Shown here piece after piece: positions 22,213 through 33,033 of a DNA stretch of 64,000 nt. The stretch comes from Dermacentor variabilis. Its lineage: Eukaryota; Arthropoda; Arachnida; Ixodida; Ixodidae. Location of the stretch: assembly GCF_050947875.1 (NCBI RefSeq), contig NC_134574.1:106571469-106635468 (forward strand), read 5' to 3'. The notes below the pieces were generated by a model. The model saw nothing but the letters and a program-made list of their open reading frames with translations, ran no database searches and was not told where the DNA came from. Positions within the stretch are counted from its first letter, which is position 1. Each line of letters begins with the position of its first letter. A program made the position numbers and the translations under genes.

Positions 22213-22371
22213 GAGTCATTGCGTATACAGGGTCTCCAGTTTTTCTAGAACAATCTGCCCACCATACTTCGACAAATCTGCTGTTACCTGATCCTCCCCA
22301 GCGGCCTTCCCCCTTTGCATAGCTCCCCAGGCCTTCTTTACTTCTTCCGGCGTTACTTGTGGGATGTCAAA

Positions 22372-22884
22372 TTACTCTAGACTATTCCCTCTTCCATTAT
22401 CGTCGCGGGTGCCCCTGGTACTGTCTAAATCTCTATAGAACTCCTCAGCTACTTCAAATATCTCATCCGTATTAGTAATGATATTGCCGGCATTGTCTCT
22501 TAACGCATACATCGGATTCCTGCCTATTCCTAGTTTCTTCTTCACTGCTTTTAGGCTTCCACCATTCCTGAGAGCATGTTCAATTCTATCCATATTATAC
22601 TTCCTTATATCAGCTGTCTTACGCTTGTTGATTAACTTGGAAAGTTCTGCCAGTTTTATTCTAGCTGAAGGGTTAGAGGCTTTCATACATTGGTGTTTCT
22701 TAACCCGACCATTCGTCTCCTGCGATAGCTTACTGGTATCCTGCCTAACGGAGTTACCACCAACTTCTATTGCACACTCCTTAATGATGCCCACAAGACT
22801 GTCGTTCATTGCTTCAACACTAAGGTCCTCTTCCTGAGTTAAACCCGAATACCTGTTCTGTAGCTTGATCCGGAATTCCTCCAT
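22372..22884 (-). pseudogene. RTE ORF, region between endonuclease and RT
   Basis: 170-codon segment with KLAELSKLINKRKTADIRKY, LGIGRNPMYALRDNAGNI and FYRDLDSTRGT. All of these have close counterparts in the second RTE copy (29565-30230). This linker precedes the RT in RTE proteins. It starts near MEEFRIKLQNR, and the endonuclease that should precede it is absent or unrecognisable beyond about 22910. Confidence 0.8.
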
Positions 22885-22910
22885 TTCGTTACTAATTGCA
22901 GCGGTTCAGC

Positions 22911-24165
22911 CTGTCGAGGGGCGTCAAATCGATACGCGCCCAGCGTCTCAACGCGCTCGCTTGCCCGCGAGAAATTCGTAAGGGCCTTCTGTGTCACTCG
23001 TCGATGGATGAGTCCGTGGCGTAAAGGTTTCAATCTCGGTCTTCTGTGCTAGCGTTCCTGCGTTCTAATCACCTCGCCTCAGACAACTGGAAAATGTCAG
23101 AAGGACGAAGTTTGGGCAAATCCACGTATATGCCCACAATTTCCACTCTGGCTAAAACGGCCCCTCTGCAGATCCCGTATACACAGGCTCATTATTATTT
23201 TTGCTGAGGACGACTTGCGCTGCAGCAGCTTAGTTGCGCATACCCTGCCATTATTGCAATAGCGGTTTTATACGCTCTAATCAAAACTAAACGTTGAAAT
23301 ATGGGGTCACCAGCGCGGATGACGTCTGCAGAGAGCTCCAGCCTATTCATTAACACATTGCAGTTAACGGAGCATACCGGACACTACGAGAACAGACTCA
23401 ACCACTGGTACGTGGCCATATTGTGCTCGTCCGCGGCATTAACTGCGCAATCTTTATACGTAGCGTGCGTCCCGTTACTATATAACTGCGCAGTTTCCAA
23501 GGATGCAACCGCATGTATCAACTTGCCCAGCTGCATCTATACTTCTGAGAAAAGGTTATGTGTTGCGTAATTTTTCTTGCAGAGGGAGAGGGTAGAGGAG
23601 TGGAAGAGAAAATCCGCTACGCTCTAATGAACGTTGCTGCCTTCCCCTTTGCTCCAGTAGATGTATGTAAGACATCGTCATCACAATTCATATCCAGCTT
23701 TTCTGGACACGTACCAACTAGCGCCCCAAGCGGCCCCGGCACGAAACTAGCGCGTTTTCAATGGAACGAGCGGGTTTTTCGCGAATAACAAAAGCTGCAG
23801 GTCGATTATCAAAAAACGCAGGTGACAGACGTGTTCTGGAAGACAATCCACACGAGCCAAGTGCAGTGATCACTCTATGGCACGTAAGAATTTTGTTCCC
23901 ACAGCGGTTAAAGATTTAGCAATGGAAGCCTATGGAAACGACGAAAATTTGTACTCCATTTTCGAGGCAAGAACCGCAGCTGTGATTACACTACGGCTTC
24001 TATCGCAATACGCAGTGCAGCGTATGTAGTCCGGAGACTCAGCTTTCGACTGATGCCTAGCTCGACTCTCCACACACGGCGTAACACTGTTCCCAAAAGC
24101 GTTTTTTGTAACACTGTCGTGAAAATTTACGTGGTGTCTATAAAAAGACGTTCGTACGCCTGCGC
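22911..24165. other. No gene recognised
   Basis: The first 120 bp may still be degraded RTE sequence. A TTTTTCTTGCAG acceptor-like site at about 23570-23581 precedes an open frame, but I could not match the encoded peptide to any family or find a donor. Confidence 0.45.
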
Positions 24166-24167
24166 GA

Positions 24168-24255
24168 ACCCTTGGAAGCCGTGGCCGAGCGGTAGAATTG
24201 CGCGCACCTTTGGTCACGCTTCGCGGTGGCCGCGGTTCGATTCTCGCTTCGGTCT
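24168..24255 (+). tRNA. tRNA-like sequence (pseudo-tRNA or SINE head)
   Basis: GAAGCCGTGGCCGAGCGGTA resembles the acceptor and D-arm of a Ser/Leu-type tRNA with an A-box (TGGCCGAGCGG). About 50 bp later GCGGTTCGATTCTCGC resembles a T-arm with a B-box (GGTTCGATTCT). A T run at 24258-24265 would terminate RNA polymerase III. The acceptor and T stems do not pair cleanly, so a functional tRNA is unlikely. It is followed by a 104 bp tandem repeat. Confidence 0.4.
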
Positions 24256-24265
24256 TCTTTTTTTT

Positions 24266-24454
24266 CCGCGTAGGACCTAGTTCTGTAGTCTCTCACTAGA
24301 TGGCAGAAACACAAAACCCAACATTTTCTTTCGGTTCTGGTATTTCAGCGGCGCAGTTTTTTTTTACAGCCGCATAGGACTTAGTTTTATAGTCTCCCAC
24401 CAGATGGAAGAAACACAAAACTCATGATTTGCTTTCGGTTCTGGTTTTCCAGTC
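24266..24454 (+). repeat. Tandem duplication, 104 bp period
   Basis: Units begin CCGCGTAGGAC (24266) and CCGCATAGGAC (24370). Both contain TAGTCTC-CAC-AGATGG, AGAAACACAAAAC and TTTCGGTTCTGG, and each is preceded by a run of T. The pair lies immediately 3' of the tRNA-like head. Confidence 0.85.
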
Positions 24455-25189
24455 GTTCTCTTGAAATATTATGTTTTCTATTTTTCCTTCCTAAAACACA
24501 GCAATGTCGTGTTCATTTGTTAGGTCATCGCATTTATGAAGGTTTTATTCATTCGACATCATAACTAGAAGCTTGCGCAAAGCTTTGTGATACGCAAAAA
24601 AAAAAAACTTTCGTGCTCTGTAGCGTGGCACCTGGGAGAACAAAATGGCCATTCTTATTGCGTCCTTCTGGAAGGTGCGTTTTCTTCGACTTTCCCATGT
24701 CTTTAATACTCCGAGCGAATTAGGTCAACCTGGGCCACAATGCCACCCGGTGGCCAGTGCCATTCCTACGCAACATTCGTGCGGAACAAAGTGTCTGCTA
24801 AGCTGAGTCGCTGCCCGAACGTTAATTATTTCTAAAGATTCATCCAATTAAGAAATGCACCAAATAGGAGATGTGCAGCGTGTGGATTAATAGCTACTGG
24901 TAATGTGTCCCCTACAGCCAAGTGGTATGAATCCGTCGGTGTGGCTGTAAAAAAACAATTTGAATAAATGTCCCGTGCTGTGTCTGCCCCGGTAGCTCTA
25001 CAGAGAAGCTAGCTTGGCTAGCCGTCAGTATTTAGGATCAACATATGGCGTCACTCGTTCGGTGCAGTTGCTTTTAATGCGAAGCATTCTTTGGTGAGTG
25101 CCCCAGTGATCTGGTAGCAAAATCGTGCGAAATCGTGTCTGTAACGCCAAAAAACTTGACGCATTTCCCATATGAATACATAGGTCTTT
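24455..25189. other. Spacer, no gene recognised
   Basis: AT-rich sequence with an A run at 24597-24607. A short TTTTAATGCGAAGCATTCTTT palindromic stretch at about 25073 looks like part of a dispersed family. There are no coding signals. Confidence 0.45.
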
Positions 25190-26310
25190 ATAAAAGGGGG
25201 TGTGGTGGCCAACTTGAAATTGGAAGTGGCGTCAGCACAAATTTGGCCGTGATACAAGAATTGGTCAAGTTGAATGTGGTAGTGATATGGGAGTGGCCCA
25301 ACCTAAATTTGGGGTGAAATGGTAGTGAGCCAAGCTGAATGTGAAGCTGATATGGGGGTGGCTCAACCAAAACTTGAGGTGATATAGGGGTGGGTAAGCC
25401 TAAGTTTGGGGGAATATGGGGGGTGGGCCATCCTGGATTTGGGGAGGATACGGGGGTGGGAGAACCTAAATTTGGGAGAAATATGGGGGGTGGGCCACCC
25501 TAACCATGGGGCTGAGATGGGGCTGGGTGAAGCTGAATCGGGGGTGATACGGGGGTGGGCTAACCTAAATGTGGGAGTGATTTGCGGTGGGCCATCCTAA
25601 ATTTGAGGTGATAGAGGGCTGGGCTAGGCTAAGTTTGGGGCTGATATGGGGGTGGGCGAACCTGGATTTGGGGATGATATGGGGGTGGGCCAACCTAAAT
25701 TTGGGGCTGACATGGGGTCGGGCTAACCTAACCATGGGGGTGATGCGCGGCTGGGCCAAGCTGAATTGGAGGGTAAAATATGGGTGGACTAACCTTAGTT
25801 GGTGGGCGATTTGCAGTGGGCCATCCTAAATTTGAGGTGATCGAGGGTTGCGCCAGCGTTAGTTTGGGGCTGATATGGGGATGGGCCAACCTAGATTTTC
25901 GGGTGGTATTGGAGTGGGCCAATCTAAATTTGGTGGTGTTGTGGAGGCGGGCCAATCTATATTTGGGGGTGATCCTACCTAAATGTGGGAGCAATCTCGG
26001 GGTCGGCCAATCTAAATTTGGGGGCGATATGGAGGTGGGCCAACCTAAATTTTGGGATGCGTCGGCCCGAAATTTGGAGGACGATTTATGGAAATTCGTC
26101 TGTGGACCAACTTGAAAATTAGGGGTGGCCCAATTGAAATTCGGGTTTAAGCCAACTTGAGGTTTAAGGCTGGGCAAAAAGAAAATAGGGCGTGGCCGAC
26201 TTTAAACTTGAGGGTGTGCCAATTTAAATTTGAGGGTGTGCCAACTTGAAATTTGAGGGTGGGCCTACTTATTGTTTGGGGTGGGCCAATTGAAATTTGG
26301 GGGCCTGTTT
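25190..26310. repeat. Minisatellite of ~33 bp units, ~1.1 kb
   Basis: About 30 degenerate copies of a unit with the form TGATATGGGGGTGGGCCAACCTAAATTTGGGG (shown here in 20-base parts: TGATATGGGGGTGGGC, then CAACCTAAATTTGGGG). Four successive units at about 25646-25777 are exactly 33 bp each. Because 33 is a multiple of three, several frames stay open on both strands and give WANLNLG-type repeats. There is no start, splice or localisation signal to support a gene. Towards the right edge (26206-26300) the period shortens to about 22-25 bp. Confidence 0.9.
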
Positions 26311-27692
26311 ACGAATAGTTAGACAACACCAGTGGTGTTTCTGCATATTTTTCATCATCGCAAAGTACGTACGTCAATACTTGTTACCTATATCCCTCAA
26401 GGTGAGCTACCACTCGAGCCTTCCCAGCCCACTGAGCTAATGATGTCATGGGTGTGCTCTCATCGTGACGACTGCGACGTTCAATGTGGAGATCCACAAA
26501 AACAAATCGCAGACCGAGCTGACCATTTTCACACCAATGACATCGCTAACACTACTCGCTCGTGCTAGACGCAACACAAGCTTACAACGATCATAATTCA
26601 ACTTTCAATCGCACGTTAGTCGACACGTTCTCAGTGCAGAAGTTCGTCAATCATCTGGATAGAAACCATGCTGGATGTTTTACTGTTATGTTGGGCCGTT
26701 TTTCACGAAAGCCTTTCCCACAAAGACAATACATTTTTGAGATTGAAGAGGCAAGCTAGTACATAACTCATACGAAGCAAACGTATAAAGGGTTATAGTG
26801 ATTTCTCAAAAAATACGTTAGGTAAATAAGATTTCAGATGGTATTATTTAGACCGGGCATGACAACGATTTCTTCCCGCCTGTCACAGCGCTTTCACCGA
26901 AAACCTAATCATTTTGCTCAAACGCGTTGCCCCAATACTACATGTGCTGAATGTATAAAAGTGCGGTGCGTGGTCACAGCTTCAAAGCCAGTCCATTTTG
27001 TGTACTGTTGTTGATATTGTAGAAATGTGGAGTTTTCCTCTTCATAAGAGCACAAAAAGAAAAAAAAAATATTACAGATAGTAGCTGAGCGCAAAGTACA
27101 TTGGAAGATCTGAAACCAGCAATTATTTTTAATTTGCGGGTTGGTCTTCCCTGCTGGTAGATTGCTGTCCGATCACTTCAACGAAGTTTGTTTGTGTGCA
27201 ACTGCAGCAAAAACAAAGATACTACCATTTCATTGCGAGGACCTTTATGCCATTCACACGCACAATAAGGACACCAGATAATTGACACTATAAGTTTATA
27301 AACTGATATTGTTTTGCTAATTTCAGTGTAGCGTGGTGTCTGCGAACGGAGTATTTTCTTAGTATCAGTCCAGTGTTAGCAGTGCGAAGCAGTTCGGTCT
27401 ATCATCTCCGTGAGGCCATACTAGCCATTGTAGCGCTTGACTCCAGGCCAAGTGCTAAAAACTTGGTGTGCTTCGTCCTACCCGCAGGTGGTCCATCCAT
27501 TCTGTTATGGTGGCCATCAACGTTGCGTCCGTCAGGCCTGCTCCTCATTTTAGCTTCACCATCGCGAGAGTGCGCAGAGAAAGGAAGCTTTCTTCACTAT
27601 CAGCCCCAGCGGGGTTCCACCACTCGTAACTGCTGCAATTTGCAGCAGTTACGGCTGGGCATGCTAACTACATCCTTAGTTTCACAATGGCT
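26311..27692. other. Spacer, no gene recognised
   Basis: No domain or repeat boundary is visible. GCAGTTACG-type complementary segments at about 27630-27652 (AACTGCTGCAATTTGCAGCAGTT) form a short perfect palindrome. Confidence 0.45.
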
Positions 27693-27886
27693 CATCATAA
27701 TCATCATCAGCCTGGTTACGCCCACTGCAGGGCAAAGGTCTCACCCATACTTCTCCAACAACCCCGGTCATGTACTAATTGTGGCCATGCCGTGCCTGCA
27801 AACTTCTTAATCTCATCCGCCCACCTAACTTTCTGCCGCCCCCTGCTAAGCTTCCCTTCCCTTGGTATCCAGTCCGTAACCCTTAA

Positions 27887-28610
27887 GAGGAAGCTTTAGC
27901 TCGAGTGCTCCTATCTAAATACATGTAAAAGGAGAATTCGTTTTTTTCGGCAACCACTGCACCAAATTTGACGAGGTTTGTTGCATTTAAAAGAAAAACT
28001 TAAAATCTAGTGACTGTTGGTTTCGAATTTTCGAGTTAGGTCGTCAATTTTTTATTAAAAATTGGCTAAAATCGAAACTTTTCACAAAACGAAACTATCA
28101 AGTTTACAACTCCGTAACTCAACCACTAAAAATGATAATACAATTCTGTGAATTGCATCTAGTAGTACATCCAAAGCGGACAAAATCGATATGTTGCACA
28201 TGAATATAAAATAATGTATTCATAGGGAAATACAACTTTTGCAAAACCGTTGTAACCAACGTAACAAATTCACGCAAGATGGAAAATGACATATTGAATT
28301 TGTCCGCTTTGAATTATTTAATGCATGCCGTTTACAGAACCACGATATAAATTCTTTATGCAGATCTATGAATTTGTAAACTTCGTGCTTCTATTTTCTT
28401 CAAACGGTCAAATATTTGAAAATCATTTAAAAAAAATTCAAGCCTTAAATTGAAATTCCGCTTCCAACAGTCACTAGAATTTAACTTTTTCTTTCAAATG
28501 CAACAAATTTCATCAAAATCGGTCCAGGGGTTATCTCATAAAAACGTTTTTGCGTTTTACATGTATTTGAATAGGCCGCGTCGGAGTTGGGCCCGAGCTA
28601 AAGCTTCCTC
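27887..28610. mobile_element. TTAA-type (piggyBac-like) MITE, copy 1, 724 bp
   Basis: Terminal inverted repeats are GAGGAAGCTTTAGCTCG on the left and, reverse complemented, the same 17 bases on the right. They are flanked by TTAA at 27883-27886 and 28611-28614. The other RTE copy reads straight through at this place with a single TTAA (about 20794-20797), so the empty site is visible in the same window. There is no transposase. The interior contains complementary GTGACTGTTGG/CCAACAGTCACTAG blocks, so much of it folds back on itself. The piggyBac assignment rests on the TTAA target only. Confidence 0.9.
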
Positions 28611-28614
28611 TTAA

Positions 28615-29157
28615 TGACCATCGGATATCTTCCCTCCTCAATACATGTCCTGCCCATGCCCATTTCTTTTTCTTGATTTCAACTAAGATGTCATTAACTC
28701 GCGTTTGTTCCCTCACCCAATCTGCTCTTTTCTTATCCCTTAACGTTACACCTATCATTCTTCTTTCCATAGCTCGTTGCGTCGTCCTCAACTTGAGTAG
28801 AACCCTTTTCGTAAGCCTCCAGGTTTCTGCCCCGTAGGTGAGTACTGGTAAGACACAGCTATTATATACTTTTCTCTTGAGGGATAATGGCAACCTGCTG
28901 TTCATGATCTGAGAATGCCTGCCAAATGCACCCCAGCCCATTCTTATTCTTCTGATTATTTCCGTCTCATGATCCGGATCCGCCGTCACTACCTGCCCTA
29001 AGTAGATGTATTCCCTTACGACTTCCAGTGCCTCGCGGCCTATTGTAAATTGCTGTTCTCTTCCGAGACTGTTAAGCATTACTTTAGTTTTCTGCAAATT
29101 AATTTTTAGACCCACTGTTCTGCTTTGCCTCTCCAGGTCAGTGAGCATGCATTGCAA
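28615..29157 (-). pseudogene. RTE RT C-terminal domain, cut by MITE
   Basis: The frame encodes the thumb and C-terminal region: LKINLQKTKVMLNSLGREQ, EVVREYIYLGQVV, SQIMNSRLPLSLKRKVYNS, GAETWRLTKRVLLKLRTTQR and GHVLRREDIRWS. It then runs into the MITE at 28614. Residual codons of the C-terminus continue on the other side (27887 leftwards). It would otherwise be a well-preserved RT tail. Confidence 0.85.
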
Positions 29158-29166
29158 TTGGTCCCC

Positions 29167-29541
29167 TCAGTTACTATGCAAGGCAATATCATCAGCGAAT
29201 CGCAAGTTACTAAGGTATTCTCCATTAACCTTTATCCCCAATTCTTCCCAATCCAGGTCTCTGAATACCACCTGTAAACAAGCTGTGAATAGCATTGGAG
29301 ATATCGTATCTGCCTGCCTGATGCCTTTCTTTATTGGGATTTTGTTGCTTGCTTTATGGAGGACTATGGTGGCTGTGGAGCCGCTATAGATATCTTTCAG
29401 TATTTTTACATACGGCTCGTCTACACCCTGATTCCGTAATGCCTCCATGACTGCTGAGGTTTCGACAGAATCAAACGCTTTCTCGTAATCAATGAAAGCT
29501 ATATATAAGGGTTGGTTATATTCTGCACATTTCTCTATCAC
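29167..29541 (-). pseudogene. RTE RT palm domain
   Basis: 124-codon segment with AFIDYEKAFDSVETSAVME, VDEPYVKILKDIYSGSTA, PIKKGIRQADTISPMLF and LSNLRFADDIALHSN. All catalytic Asp residues are kept. A TAA stop at 29167-29169 interrupts the frame just after the FADD box, and a small frameshift separates it from the upstream segment. Confidence 0.85.
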
Positions 29542-29564
29542 CTGATTGATAGTGTGAATATGAT

Positions 29565-30230
29565 CTATTGTTGAGTGGCCTTTACGGAATCCTGCCTGGT
29601 CCTTTCTTGACAGAAGTCTAAGGTGCTCCTGATTCTATATGCAATTGCCTTAGTAAATAGTTTGTACGCAACGGACAGTAAGCAGATCGGTCTATAATTT
29701 TTCAAGTCTTTGGCGTCCGCTTTCTTATGGATTAGGATTATGTTAGCGTTCTTCCAAGATTCCGGTACGCTCGAGGTCATGAGGCATTGCGTATACAGGG
29801 TGGCCAGTTTCTCTAGAACAATCTGTCCACCATCCTTTAACAAATCTGCTGTTACCTGGTCCTCCCCAGCTGCCTTCCCCCTTTGCATATCTCCCAAGGC
29901 TTTCTTTACTTCTTCCGGCATTACCTTTGGGATTTCGAATTCGTCTAGACTATTTTCTCTTCCATTATCGTCGTGGGTGCCACTGGTACTGTATAAATCT
30001 CTATAGAACTCCTCAGCCACTTGAACTATCTCATCCATATTACTAATGATATTGCCGGCTTTGTCTCTTAACGCATACATCTGATTCTTGCCAATTCCTA
30101 GTTTCTTTACTGTTTTTAGGCTTCTTCCGTTCCTGAGAGCATGTTCAATTCTATCCATATTATATTTCCTTATGTCACCTGTCTTACGCTTGTTGATTAA
30201 CTTCGAAAGTTCTGCCAGTTCTGCGCGTGC
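29565..30230 (-). pseudogene. RTE ORF linker and RT N-terminal part
   Basis: Open segment encoding AELSKLINKRKTGDIRKY, GKAAGEDQVTADLLKDGGQ and SWKNANIILIHKKADAKDL, with an intact YRPICLLSVAYKLFTK box. The end corresponds to the start of the palm. The open frame extends a further 19 codons to 30287 into unrelated sequence, which marks the truncation point of the element. Confidence 0.85.
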
Positions 30231-30523
30231 TGCCACAATGGCTATCGCGCGCAGAAAAAGTAGAGCTGTGGTCGCTATCACTACCACGAACCCATGTCAA
30301 TGCAGATGTAAGTACCTGGAGGGGCTGCGCATGCTAACTTCTGCGCTACGACCCGCCGCCGCCACCTCAGATTTTCTATGCATACCTGCTTCTTGTTTCT
30401 ATTGCACACGCATGCAGGACAAACGCGGATAAGTAATTGGATTAGATTGGGAAAACGTTTATTGAGCCTGCAGTAAAGCGCGAAGGCGCGCTTCGGACGT
30501 GACCTACGTCGTCATCGTGGTGG

Positions 30524-31078
30524 TGTTAGGAATGGCCGTACGGGGTGGCAACGTGCCAGCTTTCAGCCCGCAGCACCTGTTCCAATCCCACCAGACAGGG
30601 CGCACTTCAGAGAACTGCGGATGACCGGCAGCCACGTGGCGCGCGGTCAACTCAGGAATGTGGTACTCGGCTGCGCCACCCGAGACAAAGCAGAGTTCTA
30701 CGAAGCCCTCTGACGTCGGCTCCGGACCCTTTTCCCCTGTGCGTGTGTGCGGCACGTGTTTGTGAGCCCTCCGCCAGAAGGGCTGGTCCACGGGGACATC
30801 GAACTATGACGTCGAGCGGAGAGCTTATTAGCAGCGTTTACCGGCTGCTAGAGCGTGCTTGTCGTCGGGAGCTGAGTGCTCGTTGTCATGCTAGAAATGT
30901 ACTAGTGAGCTGTGTGCTCGTAAGCTGTTTGCTGTATGATAGTCTTGCGGGCTCCATATGGGAGTCGCGCTAAACTGCCAATGTATCTTCCTTAAAATGT
31001 TAATATGTAAATAAATCCTGCTCGCCTAGTCCTGTCGCCACAAGGTCCTCCCTACGGCTACGACTGCCGACTCTTACA
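30524..31078 (+). mobile_element. LTR, copy 2 of a 555 bp family (probably solo)
   Basis: Starts TGTTAG and ends CTCTTACA. It aligns with the LTR at 19283-19836 over its whole length. It has a late GTAAATAAATCC polyadenylation-like region at about 31006. The 4 bp flanks, GTGG and GCGG, differ by one possible CpG decay, so they may be a target-site duplication. No internal retrotransposon sequence adjoins it, and LINE sequence lies immediately to the right. Confidence 0.72.
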
Positions 31079-31982
31079 GCGGGTGCTCTGCGAGGATCCC
31101 CGCTCGCCGTTGCCGGCTCACCAGGCTCCTGCCTAGCCATCGCCTCGATGACCTGCTCGACGGCCTGTAGTTGTATTTCTTGGTCTTCGCTCCACGTTGC
31201 TTCCTCAAGCTGCGGCGGTATATGTCCTGAGTTAGCTTGGCTTGGATGTTTGGAGCAATCCCATAGCATGTGCTCGAATGTGGCCTTCTCCCTGCAGCAC
31301 GCTCTGCACTTGTCATGGTGGTGCGATTCTGGTTACATCCTATGCAACAGCGCCGGGCTTGGAAGTGTTCTCGTTTGTAGTTACCTGAACAGCACGGCCT
31401 GCGACCTGCTGAGCCCTTTGCAGGGCGGCGGGAGAAGTCTACGGGGCAGCCGAAAGCCTTGGTCAGTTCGTTATAGGTGGTCATCCGGTCTTTGGCGCTG
31501 AAACACAGCGGGCAGCCATTACCTTGGGCGCGGTCGGTTAATCCTCGCGCTCGGGCGTGTGCCGTTTCGTTGCGATTGGCATGCTTCTCCGACGCTTGTC
31601 CTGCGTGCTCCGGGAACCACTTGATTCGAGTCCTCTTGTCGCGGTATGCCTGTCGGAGCAGGACGCGTGCCGACGTTGGGGCAATTCTTCCTTTGGCGTA
31701 GTTCCTCACCGCATGTCTAGAGTCGCTGAGGATCATGTGGCATTCTCGGGTTACGATGGCCAGGGCGATGGCTATTTCTTCTGCTTCCTCCACTTGCTTG
31801 CTCAATGTGCTGGCAGTCGCCCGCACGGAGTCGAGCACCGCGATCGCGAAGCAGTTGCGGCCGGCATATTCGGCTGCATCCACGCATCTGGCACCGGTGT
31901 CTTCCGCGTGCAGGTCCGTTAGTGCCTTGGCTATAGCGCGTCTTCTGCCTTCGTTGAATTCCGGATGCATGCTCTTCGGCAA
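31079..31982 (-). pseudogene. I-like LINE RNase H and C-terminal zinc motif
   Basis: Frame encodes PEFNEGRRRAIAKALTDLH, the RNase H motifs VDAAEYAG (Asp), EAEEIAIALAI (Glu) and LSDSRHAVRNYAKGRI (Asp), then diverges with frame breaks. A neighbouring frame (31269-31080) holds the C-terminal MLWDCSKHP and EVIEAM-like tail with Cys residues. The order and motifs match the right-edge copy (62222-63859). It ends where the LTR begins. Confidence 0.8.
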
Positions 31983-31999
31983 GGGGTCAACCCGCGCGT

Positions 32000-33033
32000 T
32001 TCATCGTACGTGGTCGGGGACGGGGCATTTTGGTCCCTGCTGTTCATGATAACCGATGCCTAGACTGCACAGGATCTTTCTGCCGGCCTTTGTTGATGAC
32101 AATCTTTCCAACTGAGCGGCTCTTTGCGCTTCGATGACCTCGTCGAGCGTGTTGTGTATGCCCAGCTGGAGGAGACGTTTCATGTTGGTAGTTTCAAGTA
32201 GACCGAGGGGTGTCTTGTAAGCCCTCCGGATTAGGATGTCTAGCTTGTTCTTTTAGCTTTTCACCCACTTGTGGAAGGCTGCCACGTACACTGGCAGAGT
32301 ACGAAGGAGTGTATAAGCCTGATGAAGTTTTCCTCCTTCATGACTCCCTTCTTGGTGGTAACGCGCTTGAGCAGTCTGCTGGCATTGGACGCCTCACCCA
32401 TGCTGAGGGTGATGGTGTCTCCGTTCCTGCCGAGCGCTTCGATCGTCATGCCCAGGACTCGGATCTTGCTGACCGTCGGTATTGTGTTACCATCCCTGGT
32501 GCGGATCTTGATCTTTTCGTGTTTCCTTTGCTTCTTGATTCTGTGCGTTTTGATCGGTTGGTAAAGCAGGAGCTCCAACTTACTTGGGGAGCAACGCAGT
32601 CCCGTACCTTCCAAGCTTTCTTCGATCGTGTCGACTGCCGTCTGTGGCGTGGATTTTGTGCGGGCATCACTGCCCCCGTCCACCCACAGCGTAATGTCGT
32701 CCGCGTATATCGTGTGCTTCAGTCCTTCAAGCTGGCGTAGTCTTTTGGCAACTTGAATCATAGCAAGAATAAATAGCATGGGTGAGATGACGGAGCCTTG
32801 GCAAGTGCCCTGGCTCCCTAATGTCTTCTCGTCCGTCTTCAGGTCGCCGAGTCTGAGCTCCGCCATCTGCCGGTGAGGATGCCTTTGAAATATTCGTACG
32901 ACCTCTCGCCTAGGTTTAGATGCGATACCTGCGCGAGGATGGCAGAGTGCGTAACTTTGTCGAAGGCGCTTTCTAGGTGGAGCCCGAGGACGTCTTTGGT
33001 GTCCCTAGTTTCGCTGTCAATGACCTGATGTTT
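32000..33033 (-). pseudogene. I-like LINE reverse transcriptase
   Basis: From 33033 the frame reads LGLHLESAFDKVTHSAIL (the motif A region with AFDKV), then after a frameshift GSQGTCQGSVISPMLFILAM, HTIYADDITLWVDGGSD (catalytic YADD) and GLRCSPSKLELLLYQP, followed by VSKIRVLGMTIE and a thumb region. The YADD box is intact. Several frame breaks and stops show it is dead. The N-terminal half and endonuclease are missing. Confidence 0.85.

Larger units (their letters stand above)
20612..22910 (-). mobile_element. RTE-clade LINE, 5'-truncated, copy 1
   Basis: Minus-strand non-LTR retrotransposon. The 3' end, on the plus strand, starts with ATCATCATCATCAGCC, a short trinucleotide tail typical of RTE elements. 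Reverse transcriptase motifs identify the clade: YSTIDHIHTINQVIEKC, AFIDYEKAFDSVET and TISPMLFTACL. The endonuclease domain is missing. It is interrupted by a Ruka-type SINE (21442-21676). The second copy at 27.7-30.2 kb shows the uninterrupted version of this site. Confidence 0.85.
27693..30225 (-). mobile_element. RTE-clade LINE, 5'-truncated, copy 2
   Basis: Closely related to the copy at 20.6-22.9 kb and in the same orientation. The 3' tail is CATCATCAGCC on the plus strand. RT motifs present are AFIDYEKAFDSVE, GVDEPYVKILKDIYSGS, DTISPMLFTACL and an intact FADD box. It lacks the endonuclease domain. It is interrupted by a TTAA-flanked MITE (27887-28610). Beyond about 30225 the match to copy 1 ends abruptly. 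Confidence 0.88.

Noticed and set aside
23558..23788. Acceptor-like TTTTTCTTGCAG followed by an open frame
   Set aside because: No matching donor, no recognisable protein and no link to any other exon in the window.
24053..24280. 75-codon frame across the tRNA-like sequence
   Set aside because: It overlaps a tRNA-like RNA polymerase III unit and has no protein features.
25188..26177. Several 60-149 codon frames that look like a repetitive secreted or structural protein
   Set aside because: All frames and both strands stay open because the repeat unit is 33 bp. No start context, signal peptide or splice sites support one frame.
25190..26310. CRISPR-like array
   Set aside because: Units are contiguous and degenerate, with no unique spacers, and the genome is clearly animal.
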